Positions 6,064-12,874 of a DNA stretch of 13,099 nt are shown one piece after another. Within the stretch, counting starts at the first letter, position 1, and each line of letters opens with the position of its first letter. Both the position numbers and the translations under genes were made by a program. The notes beneath the pieces were generated by a model. It was not told where the DNA came from and searched no databases. It worked only from the letters and a program-made list of their open reading frames with translations. This stretch comes from Alphaproteobacteria bacterium. GTDB taxonomy: Bacteria; Pseudomonadota; Alphaproteobacteria; Micavibrionales; Micavibrionaceae. The stretch lies in NCBI GenBank assembly GCA_023141075.1, contig JAGLKL010000013.1, positions 1-13,099 of the forward strand, written 5' to 3'.

Positions 6064-6540
6064 CTTCGAGCCGTACACCTCAAAATCAGTTTTATAACAA
6101 CGATCAAGATCACTTTGCCAAACAGTCTTCCACGCTTCCAACAAAGCCTTTGGCTGCTCACCACCGGTACTAATCAACGCATAATCTTCTTCTTTAACTT
6201 CTACGCGGTAAAATTCTTCCGGCAATTCTTTGCCTGCATCTTCCGGCACTTTATAGCCAATCGTCAAACGGTAAGGCTGGGTATGATCGCCTTCGTAATC
6301 CGAATAAACAGCATAAATCACATCATCTTGGCGAGACTCGATCTTGGATTCTACCTGCTCTTTAAAAAATGTTTCCCAGAGCGCATTAATTTCTTCAGCA
6401 GCATCTTCCCCGCCCCCGGAGATCACACAAGACACTCCCACAACTTCAAATGCCGAAATATGATCCACTCCGGCAAAAGCTTGGTATACTTTTTGCTCCG
6501 CGCCGCAACAACCGCACGATTTACAACTACATTCATTCAT
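6007..6540 (-). CDS. GyrI-like / effector-binding domain protein with Cys-rich N-terminus
   Basis: This 177-residue cytoplasmic protein matches the AraC-effector-binding / GyrI-like superfamily, close to the integron-cassette (Cass2) type. Family-like features are the first strand ending FEVVGVSCVIS, the INALWETFFKEQV helix, VIYAVYSDYEGDHTQPYRLTIGYKV (74-98), and ALLEAWKTVWQSDLDRCYKTDFEVYG (132-157), with conserved Trp, Tyr and acidic residues lining the usual ligand cleft. Such domains bind small, often cationic or aromatic, molecules. No DNA-binding domain is present. Residues 4-12 (CSCKSCGCC) add five cysteines, unusual for the family and suggestive of metal binding or redox sensing. Its ATG overlaps the trpB stop by eight bases (ATGAATGA), so it is probably translationally coupled to trpB. 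Its 3' end was copied to 4852-4908. Fold assignment is good; ligand and role are unknown. Confidence 0.8.
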   Translation of the reverse strand: MNECSCKSCGCCGAEQKVYQAFAGVDHISAFEVVGVSCVISGGGEDAAEEINALWETFFKEQVESKIESRQDDVIYAVYSDYEGDHTQPYRLTIGYKVPEDAGKELPEEFYRVEVKEEDYALISTGGEQPKALLEAWKTVWQSDLDRCYKTDFEVYGSKFFEEGVHEVLVAVGVNVD

Positions 6541-7747
6541 TGATTTCCACTCCTAATATTTTAGCTACTGTATAAATGTCCTTGTCCCCGCGACCGGAAA
6601 GATTAAGCACCATAATATGCTCTTTCGGCAAATCCCCAGCAATCTTCGTTATATGCGCCAGCGCATGAGACGGCTCAAGCGCCGGAATAATCCCTTCCAG
6701 CTTCGAACACAGCTTAAACGCCTCCAAAGCCTCTTCGTCAGTCACACTGACATATTCCACGCGCTTTTGGTCGAACAACCACGCATGCTCCGGCCCGATC
6801 CCCGGATAATCCAGCCCGGCTGAAATCGAATGCGCTTCCTGAATCTGCCCGTCTTCATCCTGAAGGAAATAAGTCTGCATACCGTGTAAAATACCCGGAC
6901 GCCCACCATTAAGACTCGCTGCATGCTTGTCCGTATCAATACCAAGCCCACCGGCCTCCACGCCAATCATGCGTACCTCTGAATCATCCAGAAAGGGATA
7001 GAACAAACCAATAGAATTCGAACCACCGCCAATACACGCCACCAAAGAGTCGGGCAACCGCCCTTCCACTTCCATTATTTGCTCACGCACTTCCTTGCCT
7101 ACAACGGATTGAAAATCGCGTACCATACACGGAAACGGATGTGGCCCGCCTACCGTACCAATCAAGTAATATGTATCATTCACATTGGACACCCAGTCAC
7201 GCATCGCTTCATTCATCGCATCTTTTAGAGATTCCGAACCGCTCGTAACAGGCCTGATTTCCGCGCCTAACAAGCGCATACGAAAAACATTGGATGCCTG
7301 ACGCTCTATATCCTTAGTGCCCATAAACACCGTGCAAGGAATATCAAACAACGCACAAACCGTAGCAGTTGCCACGCCGTGCTGCCCGGCTCCTGTCTCG
7401 GCGATAATGCGGGTTTTACCCATACGCCGCGCCAACAAGATCTGCCCTATACAGTGATTGATTTTATGCGCACCTGTATGATTAAGCTCCTCGCGCTTGA
7501 AATATATCTTCGCTCCGCCCAAATATTTGGTAGTTTTTTCCGCATAATATAAAGGCGATGGACGACCTATATAATCCTTGGCCAAAGCTTCAAACTCAGC
7601 CCAAAACGCAGGGTCTTCTTTCGCCTCGTTCCACGCTTTCTCCACACCTAAAATCAGAGGCATCAAGGTTTCAGCCACGTAGCGTCCGCCATACGCCCCG
7701 AAATGCCCACGTTCATCGGGCTGATTTTTATAAGAATTGATTATCAT
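6533..7747 (-). CDS. trpB: Tryptophan synthase beta subunit TrpB
   Basis: TrpB is a PLP enzyme that joins indole (from TrpA) with L-serine to give L-tryptophan. It is a 404-residue TrpB1-type protein. It shows DERGHFGAYGGRYVAETLMP at the N-terminus, HTGAHKIN with the PLP Schiff-base lysine K95, AETGAGQHG with catalytic E117, the PLP-phosphate loop GGGSNSIG (240-247), and SGRGDKD (384-390), where S384 contacts the pyridine nitrogen. No key residue is missing. It begins eight bases after trpF stops; the best ribosome site, AAAGGG, sits rather far (about 13 bases) upstream within the trpF end, so coupling to trpF is likely. At the 3' end it overlaps the effector-binding gene. trpA, its obligate partner, is displaced by the accessory patch. 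Confidence 0.98.
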   Translation of the reverse strand: MIINSYKNQPDERGHFGAYGGRYVAETLMPLILGVEKAWNEAKEDPAFWAEFEALAKDYIGRPSPLYYAEKTTKYLGGAKIYFKREELNHTGAHKINHCIGQILLARRMGKTRIIAETGAGQHGVATATVCALFDIPCTVFMGTKDIERQASNVFRMRLLGAEIRPVTSGSESLKDAMNEAMRDWVSNVNDTYYLIGTVGGPHPFPCMVRDFQSVVGKEVREQIMEVEGRLPDSLVACIGGGSNSIGLFYPFLDDSEVRMIGVEAGGLGIDTDKHAASLNGGRPGILHGMQTYFLQDEDGQIQEAHSISAGLDYPGIGPEHAWLFDQKRVEYVSVTDEEALEAFKLCSKLEGIIPALEPSHALAHITKIAGDLPKEHIMVLNLSGRGDKDIYTVAKILGVEINE

Positions 7748-7755
7748 GAGGAGTT

Positions 7756-8397
7756 TTATACCCTTTTCACAGCCTCAAGAAAAGCTTTGATTTTGGCCGG
7801 ATCTTTTTCCCCGCGCTTTGCCTCTACCCCTGAAGAAACATCTACTGCATCAGGGAAAAGAACCGAAAGCGCCTCACCCACGTTTTCTACCGTTAAACCA
7901 CCGGAAAGCATCCATGGCTTGTCAAATTCTTCTTCTACAAGCAAAGCCCAGTCAAAACTCTCCCCCGTACCTCCCGGCACATCAAACCCTTCAGGCGCTT
8001 TTGCATCAAACACGTACCAATCAGCCACATCAACGTACGCATGCACACGTACAACATCCTTGGCCGTACTCACGCCAAAAGCCTTCATCACCGGTAAACC
8101 GAAGCGTTTCTTGATCTCCCGGACACGTTCAGGCGTTTCATTCCCATGTAATTGAAGCATATCTATCCGTACGTGTTCCAGCACCAGATCAAGCTCTTCA
8201 TCCGCAGGATCAACAAAAAGACCGACGCTGCGCACACCGGTCGGAATCATCCGGCACAACTCCTGAGCTATATCAACTTCAACATTCCGGGGAGAGTCTT
8301 CAAAGAAAACAAAACCGATAAACCGCGCACCACCCTCCAGCGCTGCATCCAGCGCCTCCATTGTTTTAATCCCGCAAATTTTAACTTGTGTGGTCAC
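7756..8397 (-). CDS. trpF: Phosphoribosylanthranilate isomerase TrpF
   Basis: TrpF carries out the Amadori rearrangement of N-(5-phosphoribosyl)anthranilate to CdRP, the step before indole-glycerol-phosphate synthase. It is a monofunctional 213-residue TIM barrel, not fused to TrpC. Diagnostic segments are VKICGIK with the catalytic cysteine C8, FVFFEDSPRNV (29-39), LQLHGNE (81-87), DAKAP with the catalytic aspartate D131, LSGGL (164-168) and DVSSGVE (186-192). The start is a GTG at 8397 (GTGACCACACAAG), giving the standard N-terminus MTTQVKICGI; no ATG upstream fits, and the ribosome site is weak. It follows the membrane-protein gene by 11 bases and precedes trpB by eight, so the group is probably co-transcribed. 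trpC is not in the window, as is usual in alphaproteobacteria where trpDC lies elsewhere. Confidence 0.97.
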   Translation of the reverse strand: MTTQVKICGIKTMEALDAALEGGARFIGFVFFEDSPRNVEVDIAQELCRMIPTGVRSVGLFVDPADEELDLVLEHVRIDMLQLHGNETPERVREIKKRFGLPVMKAFGVSTAKDVVRVHAYVDVADWYVFDAKAPEGFDVPGGTGESFDWALLVEEEFDKPWMLSGGLTVENVGEALSVLFPDAVDVSSGVEAKRGEKDPAKIKAFLEAVKRV

Positions 8398-8408
8398 AAT
8401 TTAACTAC

Positions 8409-9221
8409 TTATTTTTGTGCCTCCGGTGTTCCATATGGGTTTTGCAACGCATAGAGATAGTAATTTGCAGACACCGTTGACATCAGTATTCCGATAAGAG
8501 GGGCAAAATAAACAATACTAGGCAAATTCTTAATAAAATTCACTAAATGCCCTCTTCCACCTTCCATATCTGCTGGAGAGACAAGGATATCCGCACCAAC
8601 AGCGATAACAATACCAACCAGCATCAACAACAAAATGACCCAGATAGAAGCAAAAAGCGAAGAAAAAATTATTTTAACAAGATATCCTTTCGACATCACG
8701 TATGCTTCCTTAAGTGTAAGACTGCGGTCAACAGCTTTTGCCGGAAAATAAAAACAGGATACCCGCAATCCGTAATATATAGCCGCCAGAAAAACCACAG
8801 GGATTGCCACAAGAACAAGACCCTTGTAAATAAATCCTGCTACGATGACAATCGTTCCTCCCAAGAAACCAACAACAAACCCCAGCAATACTTGCATCAC
8901 AATATATTGAAGCTCGTGCATTTTGGGTCTTAACGGATCCATGGTAATAAAATCCTCCGGCCCGTTAATAACAACACGGTTCCAAGTGATTGCAATAACC
9001 GGCATGAAATAAAAGCTGGCCAATAACTGCCCACCAATAAACCCTATCTTGCTTTCAGGAAAATAAAGCCCTGTAATGATGACATCAGCGATATACAGCA
9101 CGATAATATATGGAAGAACGCTATAAAGAATCTCCACAAATAAGCTGTGATTGGCCTTAACAAAGGCTCGGACGTTTTTTGATGTATCTTCTATATAATA
9201 ACTGGGTTCAAGACCATTCAT
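8409..9221 (-). CDS. Polytopic inner-membrane protein of unknown function
   Basis: This 270-residue protein has about six hydrophobic helices: roughly 28-52, 60-82, 105-130, 132-152, 183-213 and 236-258. A charged loop with DRSLTLKEAYVMSKGY (165-180) precedes helix five. That type of loop, with alternating long helices, is seen in YciC-like and related uncharacterised membrane families, but I cannot make a firm assignment. The start is well supported by AGGAG seven bases upstream (GGAAGGAGAGAAAAG). It sits between pyrF (35-base gap) and trpF (11-base gap), so it is likely co-transcribed with them. No catalytic motif or transporter signature is visible. The C-terminus (NPYGTPEAQK) is hydrophilic. 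Confidence 0.85.
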   Translation of the reverse strand: MNGLEPSYYIEDTSKNVRAFVKANHSLFVEILYSVLPYIIVLYIADVIITGLYFPESKIGFIGGQLLASFYFMPVIAITWNRVVINGPEDFITMDPLRPKMHELQYIVMQVLLGFVVGFLGGTIVIVAGFIYKGLVLVAIPVVFLAAIYYGLRVSCFYFPAKAVDRSLTLKEAYVMSKGYLVKIIFSSLFASIWVILLLMLVGIVIAVGADILVSPADMEGGRGHLVNFIKNLPSIVYFAPLIGILMSTVSANYYLYALQNPYGTPEAQK

Positions 9222-9256
9222 CTTTTCTCTCCTTCCATGCCCCCAATAAAAAATGT

Positions 9257-9949
9257 TTACAACCCCGCCAATATATTTGCTGCGGCCTCCGCAGGGTCAG
9301 GAGCGCCTGTAATCGGGCGGCCAATAACCAAATGCGTAGCACCGACTGCCAAAGCCTCTTTAGGACTCATCACGCGTTTCTGGTCATCTTTTGCTGCACC
9401 TTTTGGACGAATACCCGGAACCATCAATACAAAATCATTTCCACATGCTACGCGCAAAAGCGCAATTTCATGAGCCGAACACACAACGCCATCAAGCCCG
9501 ACATCCCGCGCCAATACCGCCAGTTGCTCAACACGCTGCGCCAAACCAGAACAATATCCGATCTCTTCAATCGCAGCATCATCCAAAGATGTAAGCAATG
9601 TCACAGCCAAAAGCTTTGTCTTATCGCCGCAAGCATCCTTGGCCGCTTCCATCATTGCCCGGCCACCAACCGCATGAACATTCAGATAAGCCAGTGCAAA
9701 ATTCTCACATATAGCACGCACAGCCCCCGCAACCGTGTTGGGAATATCGTGATATTTCATGTCCATAAATAATTGCACATCCGGCGTAGCTTTCATAACA
9801 CGCTCAACACCATGCAGACCAAACGCATTAAAAAACTCCAGGCCGAGCTTAATCCCGCCGGTTACTGGAGCAATCTGCCTAGATAAAGCGCAGGCTTGAT
9901 CTAAATCTGACGTGTCAATCGCGCAGAATATCTTTGTTTCTTTTATCAT
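9257..9949 (-). CDS. pyrF: Orotidine 5'-phosphate decarboxylase PyrF
   Basis: PyrF catalyses the last step of UMP synthesis, decarboxylating OMP to UMP. The 230 residues match the bacterial group I enzyme. Motifs are FCAIDTSD with D12, GGIKLGLEFF with K34, and the catalytic tetrad segment FMDMKYHDIPNT (61-72), supplying D63, K65 and D68. LNVHAVGGRAMM (89-100), VPGIRPKG (177-184) and the phosphate-binding VIGRPITGA (208-216, R211) follow. The ATG at 9949 has only a weak GTGAG ribosome site, but the N-terminal alignment to the family supports it. It follows lapA after 37 bases and precedes the membrane-protein gene. The lapA-pyrF-trpF-trpB order is typical of alphaproteobacteria. Confidence 0.97.
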   Translation of the reverse strand: MIKETKIFCAIDTSDLDQACALSRQIAPVTGGIKLGLEFFNAFGLHGVERVMKATPDVQLFMDMKYHDIPNTVAGAVRAICENFALAYLNVHAVGGRAMMEAAKDACGDKTKLLAVTLLTSLDDAAIEEIGYCSGLAQRVEQLAVLARDVGLDGVVCSAHEIALLRVACGNDFVLMVPGIRPKGAAKDDQKRVMSPKEALAVGATHLVIGRPITGAPDPAEAAANILAGL

Positions 9950-9986
9950 AAAATCTCACGTGCTAATGAGCCTATCGGCCATGAAA

Positions 9987-10343
9987 TTATTCATTCTGAG
10001 AAACGGGCAATGATGACACTTCTTTTTCCACTATTGCCGACACCGCAGAATCTACTCCACCCTTTTGTTCTTGCCAACGTTTAAGCTCTTTTTTCAGTGT
10101 CCTAACCCGCTTTTTAAACAAACGGAGTTCTTTGCGCAAAGGAGAGTTATTCAACCACACCGAAAAAGCGCCGAACAAAACCCCAAACAGAGCAAAAACA
10201 AGCCCTATAGCATATAAAGGAAGTTGGATAGGATCATGAAATGGACTATAGGTGACGTCAACAACCTGAAGATTCAGACCGCAGAAAGCAGCAATGGGAA
10301 TAGTGACAATAAGACCTAAAATCGTACGAAAAAATGCTACCAT
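9987..10343 (-). CDS. lapA: LapA-domain inner-membrane protein
   Basis: This 118-residue protein has two membrane segments (about 4-22 and 41-64) and a cytoplasmic, strongly basic coiled-coil segment (about 69-95, LRKELRLFKKRVRTLKKELK). That is the architecture of LapA (lipopolysaccharide assembly protein A domain, formerly DUF1049). In enterics LapA works with LapB in controlling LPS synthesis through LpxC turnover; its function in alphaproteobacteria is less defined. Small LapA-domain proteins follow ihfB in many proteobacteria, and this one lies 65 bases downstream of ihfB, which supports the call. The tail (residues 96-118) is acidic and probably disordered. An AGG-rich site (CAGGTAAAGAAG) precedes the ATG. 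Confidence 0.82.
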   Translation of the reverse strand: MVAFFRTILGLIVTIPIAAFCGLNLQVVDVTYSPFHDPIQLPLYAIGLVFALFGVLFGAFSVWLNNSPLRKELRLFKKRVRTLKKELKRWQEQKGGVDSAVSAIVEKEVSSLPVSQNE

Positions 10344-10386
10344 AACTTCTTTACCTGCAACTATTTGCGTTTAGGGTTTAGACTCT

Positions 10387-10410
10387 AAGTGCAAAGCTTC
10401 GCTTCGCCTT
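10387..10410 (-). promoter_or_regulatory. Stable RNA hairpin overlapping the ihfB stop codon
   Basis: In minus-strand RNA GCGAAGC-GAA-GCUUUGC forms a seven-pair stem (one G-U), extended by AAG/CUU across one bulged A. No U-run follows, so it is not an obvious terminator; it may protect the upstream message or modulate lapA. The role is inferred. Confidence 0.4.
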
Positions 10411-10690
10411 ATTTATTATTAAGCTTTTCGCGCAATGCCTTACCTGTCTTAAAAAACGGTAGGCGCTTGGCTTCAACATGAACCGTTTCGCCCGTACGCG
10501 GATTACGCCCAATGCGTGAATCACGATGCTTCACAGAAAAAGCCCCGAAACCACGCAATTCAACACGATCACCTTGCGCTAGCGCTCCGGAAATTTCATC
10601 GAAAACAGTCTCCACAATCTTCTCAACATCCCGTAAATACAAATGCGGATTCATATCTGCAAGACGTTGTATCAGTTCGGACTTTGTCAT
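10409..10690 (-). CDS. ihfB: Integration host factor subunit beta
   Basis: IhfB is a 93-residue DNABII protein that pairs with IhfA to bend DNA sharply at specific sites. It acts in nucleoid structure, replication, recombination and transcription. The signature lies at VELRGFGAFSVKHRDSRIGRNPRTGE (43-68), including the beta-arm tip RNPRTG whose proline (P64) intercalates between base pairs. The N-terminal helices (MTKSELIQRLADMNPHLYLRD) are of the IHF-beta type rather than HU. The position between rpsA and lapA is the standard ihfB context in proteobacteria. The start ATG at 10690 has AAGGG about 10 bases upstream. Because a strong terminator follows rpsA, the gene probably has its own promoter in the preceding gap. 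Highly confident. Confidence 0.96.
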   Translation of the reverse strand: MTKSELIQRLADMNPHLYLRDVEKIVETVFDEISGALAQGDRVELRGFGAFSVKHRDSRIGRNPRTGETVHVEAKRLPFFKTGKALREKLNNK

Positions 10691-10749
10691 ATCAAAATAC
10701 CCTTTTTCCGTTTAACAAAGAACAGCAATTTTTTTCTTGATTCTTCAAT

Positions 10750-10778
10750 ACATTGCCCGATATAACCACGCACGTCAA
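10750..10778 (-). promoter_or_regulatory. Weak candidate promoter for ihfB
   Basis: On the minus strand TTGACG (10773-10778) is followed after 17 bases by CAATGT (10750-10755). The -35 is good and the -10 poor. A promoter is expected somewhere in this gap because the rpsA terminator separates the two genes. Confidence 0.25.
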
Positions 10779-10852
10779 GCAAAACCCCTTGATTTTAATA
10801 GACTTATTTGTTGGGAAAATATGCCTCGAACATTCATGAAAAACCTTCCCAC
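10775..10852 (-). CDS. Possible 25-residue small ORF before ihfB
   Basis: A GTG start at 10852 follows a consensus AGGAGG (10863-10868) at ten bases. It encodes 25 residues beginning MGRFFMNVRGIFSQQ, basic and amphipathic in appearance, with no family recognised. An ATG at 10860 in another frame (MNPWEGFS) lies only two bases from the same site, too close for normal initiation. The perfect ribosome site in an otherwise empty gap is the only evidence. Confidence 0.25.
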   Translation of the reverse strand: MGRFFMNVRGIFSQQISLLKSRGFA

Positions 10853-10941
10853 GGATTCATTTCCTCCTTTCCTCTTCATAATCTTCAACCGCTGTCAAAA
10901 GCTGGGTTTTGAAATCCTAACACTCGCGGCTACGCAAAAAC

Positions 10942-10977
10942 ACAAAAAAGCCGACCTTAGTTTAAGACCGGCTTTTC
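10942..10977 (-). terminator. Intrinsic terminator of rpsA
   Basis: In minus-strand RNA AAGCCGGUCUUA - AAC - UAAGGUCGGCUU forms a continuous 12-pair stem with two G-U pairs, extended by further A-U pairs and followed by a U-run (GGCUUUUUUG). On the plus strand the same positions give A-C mismatches, so the signal is specific to rpsA's direction. It begins 30 bases after the rpsA stop. Confidence 0.9.
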
Positions 10978-11006
10978 CAAATTCTATAATCCAAAAAAGA
11001 TAAAAA

Positions 11007-12728
11007 CTATTTATCTTCGCTCTCTTCCTTATTCTCTTGTAAAGCTGCACCAAGGATATCACCCAAAGAAGCACCGCTTTCAGTAGAACCAAATTTTTTC
11101 ATAGCCTGCTTATCTTCATCGATTTCGCGTGCTTTAATCGATAGATTAATCTTGCGATTCTTTTTATCGATAGATGTAATTTTTGCATCGACTTTCTCAC
11201 CGACAGCAAAGCGATCCGGGCGCTGCTCAGAACGTTCACGGGAAAGATCAATCTTCTTGATGGTTCCTGTAATATTCTCATTCACAGACACCTCAACAAA
11301 TGTTGATCCGATCTCTGTAACCGTACAAGTAACAATCGAACCTTTCGTCATACCTTTCATAGCACCTTCATACGGATCTTCGCTCAGTTGCTTGATGCCC
11401 AGAGCAATACGTTCACGCTCAGGATCCATCTCAAGTATCTTGGCTTTGACCATATCGCCTTTCTTAAAGGCTTTTAGCGCTTCTTCGGTTTGGTCATCCC
11501 AAGAAACATCAGACAGATGAACCATACCGTCAATCTCTTCTGTAAGACCGACAAACATTCCAAATTCCGTAACATTGCGAACTTCGCCCTCGATCTCTTG
11601 ACCGGGTTTGAAGTCTGTTGCAAATTTCTTCCACGGATTTTCCTGACATTGTTTAAGCCCTAAAGAGATACGGCGTTTCTCAAGATCAACTTCCAGAACC
11701 TCGACTTCCACTTCCTGAGAAGTAGAAACGATTTTACCCGGATGTACATTTTTCTTCGTCCATGACATTTCAGAAATATGCACAAGACCTTCAATACCCT
11801 CTTCCAGTTCAACAAAAGCGCCATAATCAGCGATATTGCTAATGCGCCCTTTAAAGCGAACACCGGAAACGTATTTATCACCAACGCCTTCCCAAGGATC
11901 CGCTTCAAGCTGTTTCATCCCAAGAGAAATACGTTGTGTCTCTTCGTTATAACGAACAACTTGTACTTTCACACTCTGACCGATTTGAAGAACTTCTGTC
12001 GGATGATTTACACGTTTCCATGAAATGTCGGTAACGTGCAACAATCCGTCAACGCCTCCAAGATCAACAAAAGCTCCGTAATCAGTGATGTTTTTAACGA
12101 TACCTTCAAGCACCTGACCTTCAGCCAGATTTTCAAGGAGTTCGCCACGGGCTTCCTGACGAGATTCTTCCAAAATAGAGCGGCGGGAAACAACGATGTT
12201 TCCACGACTGCGATCCATTTTCAGGACATGGAACGGCTGAGGAGTATTCATCAACGGTTCGATATCGCGCACCGGACGAATATCAACTTGAGAGCCGGGC
12301 AGGAACGCAACAGCGCCACCAAGATCAACCGTAAAGCCACCTTTAACACGGCCAAAGATCATGCCGGTAACACGCTCCCCTGCTTCGTGAGATTTTTCCA
12401 ACTCAATCCAGACTTCCTCACGACGTGCTTTCTCACGCGATAGAACAGACATACCGTCGCGGTTTTCCATGCGTTCAACATAAACCTCAACGCTATCTCC
12501 TACTTTTATTTCAGGATCTTCACCGGGTCTGGTAAATTCGTGCAAAGAAACACGCCCTTCTGATTTAAGACCTACATCCACAAGGACGTGGTCGTCTCCT
12601 AATCCGATGACAACGCCTTTTACAACGTTTCCTTCGAATTTTTCATTTTTACCGAGGGTTTCTCCGAGTAGAGCTGCAAACTCTTCAGAGCCCTCTTTAT
12701 CATTTAGATTTGCGGCAACATGCGCCAT
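11007..12728 (-). CDS. rpsA: 30S ribosomal protein S1
   Basis: S1 binds mRNA and the 30S subunit and helps unfold and dock messages for initiation. The 573 residues fit the six-domain form. S1 repeats are visible at about 32-98, 116-182, 203-271, 288-358, 375-445 and 462-532. Domains 3 and 4 are most canonical, with ITDYGAFVDLGGVDGLLHVTDISW (214-237) and IADYGAFVELEEGIEGLVHISEMSW (299-323), each ending in a RISLG-type strand. Domains 1 and 2 are diverged, as expected for the ribosome-docking pair. The C-terminal 40 residues are acidic. The ATG at 12728 has AAGGA ten bases upstream. The gene follows cmk, the standard context, and ends at a strong terminator. The 146-base leader holds a hairpin that could serve autoregulation (inference). 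Confidence 0.98.
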   Translation of the reverse strand: MAHVAANLNDKEGSEEFAALLGETLGKNEKFEGNVVKGVVIGLGDDHVLVDVGLKSEGRVSLHEFTRPGEDPEIKVGDSVEVYVERMENRDGMSVLSREKARREEVWIELEKSHEAGERVTGMIFGRVKGGFTVDLGGAVAFLPGSQVDIRPVRDIEPLMNTPQPFHVLKMDRSRGNIVVSRRSILEESRQEARGELLENLAEGQVLEGIVKNITDYGAFVDLGGVDGLLHVTDISWKRVNHPTEVLQIGQSVKVQVVRYNEETQRISLGMKQLEADPWEGVGDKYVSGVRFKGRISNIADYGAFVELEEGIEGLVHISEMSWTKKNVHPGKIVSTSQEVEVEVLEVDLEKRRISLGLKQCQENPWKKFATDFKPGQEIEGEVRNVTEFGMFVGLTEEIDGMVHLSDVSWDDQTEEALKAFKKGDMVKAKILEMDPERERIALGIKQLSEDPYEGAMKGMTKGSIVTCTVTEIGSTFVEVSVNENITGTIKKIDLSRERSEQRPDRFAVGEKVDAKITSIDKKNRKINLSIKAREIDEDKQAMKKFGSTESGASLGDILGAALQENKEESEDK

Positions 12729-12789
12729 AGTTAATATTTCCTTTCAAATTTAAGTCGTCTCTTATTGGCCAAGCCTTAACGTTTGCAAT

Positions 12790-12824
12790 TTAGCCTCTTT
12801 AAATAAAGAGACAGGCATAGCTAA
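12790..12824 (-). promoter_or_regulatory. Hairpin in the cmk-rpsA gap, candidate rpsA leader element
   Basis: On the minus strand TTAGC pairs with GCTAA and, after a nine-base bulge on the 5' side only, CTCTTT pairs with AAAGAG around an ATTT loop. This gives 11 pairs in all. No U-run follows, so it is a poor terminator for cmk. It lies about 60 bases before the rpsA start; if transcribed in the leader it could contribute to S1 autoregulation, which is known in other bacteria. Confidence 0.4.
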
Positions 12825-12874
12825 TAGAGCCGTGTTTTAAAGAAATATATATCGCTAATACATATGATGAGTGA

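Larger units (their letters stand above)
10691..11006. other. rpsA-ihfB intergenic region (316 bases)
   Basis: This gap holds the rpsA terminator at its right end, a short ORF with a perfect AGGAGG site (10775-10852) and a weak promoter-like pair before ihfB. No remnant of a larger gene such as sppA, which occupies this position in many alphaproteobacteria, could be recognised in either strand. Confidence 0.6.

Noticed and set aside
9179..9772. Plus-strand 197-codon ORF opposite pyrF
   Set aside because: It lies antisense to a secure pyrF, and its composition reflects the complement of that gene.
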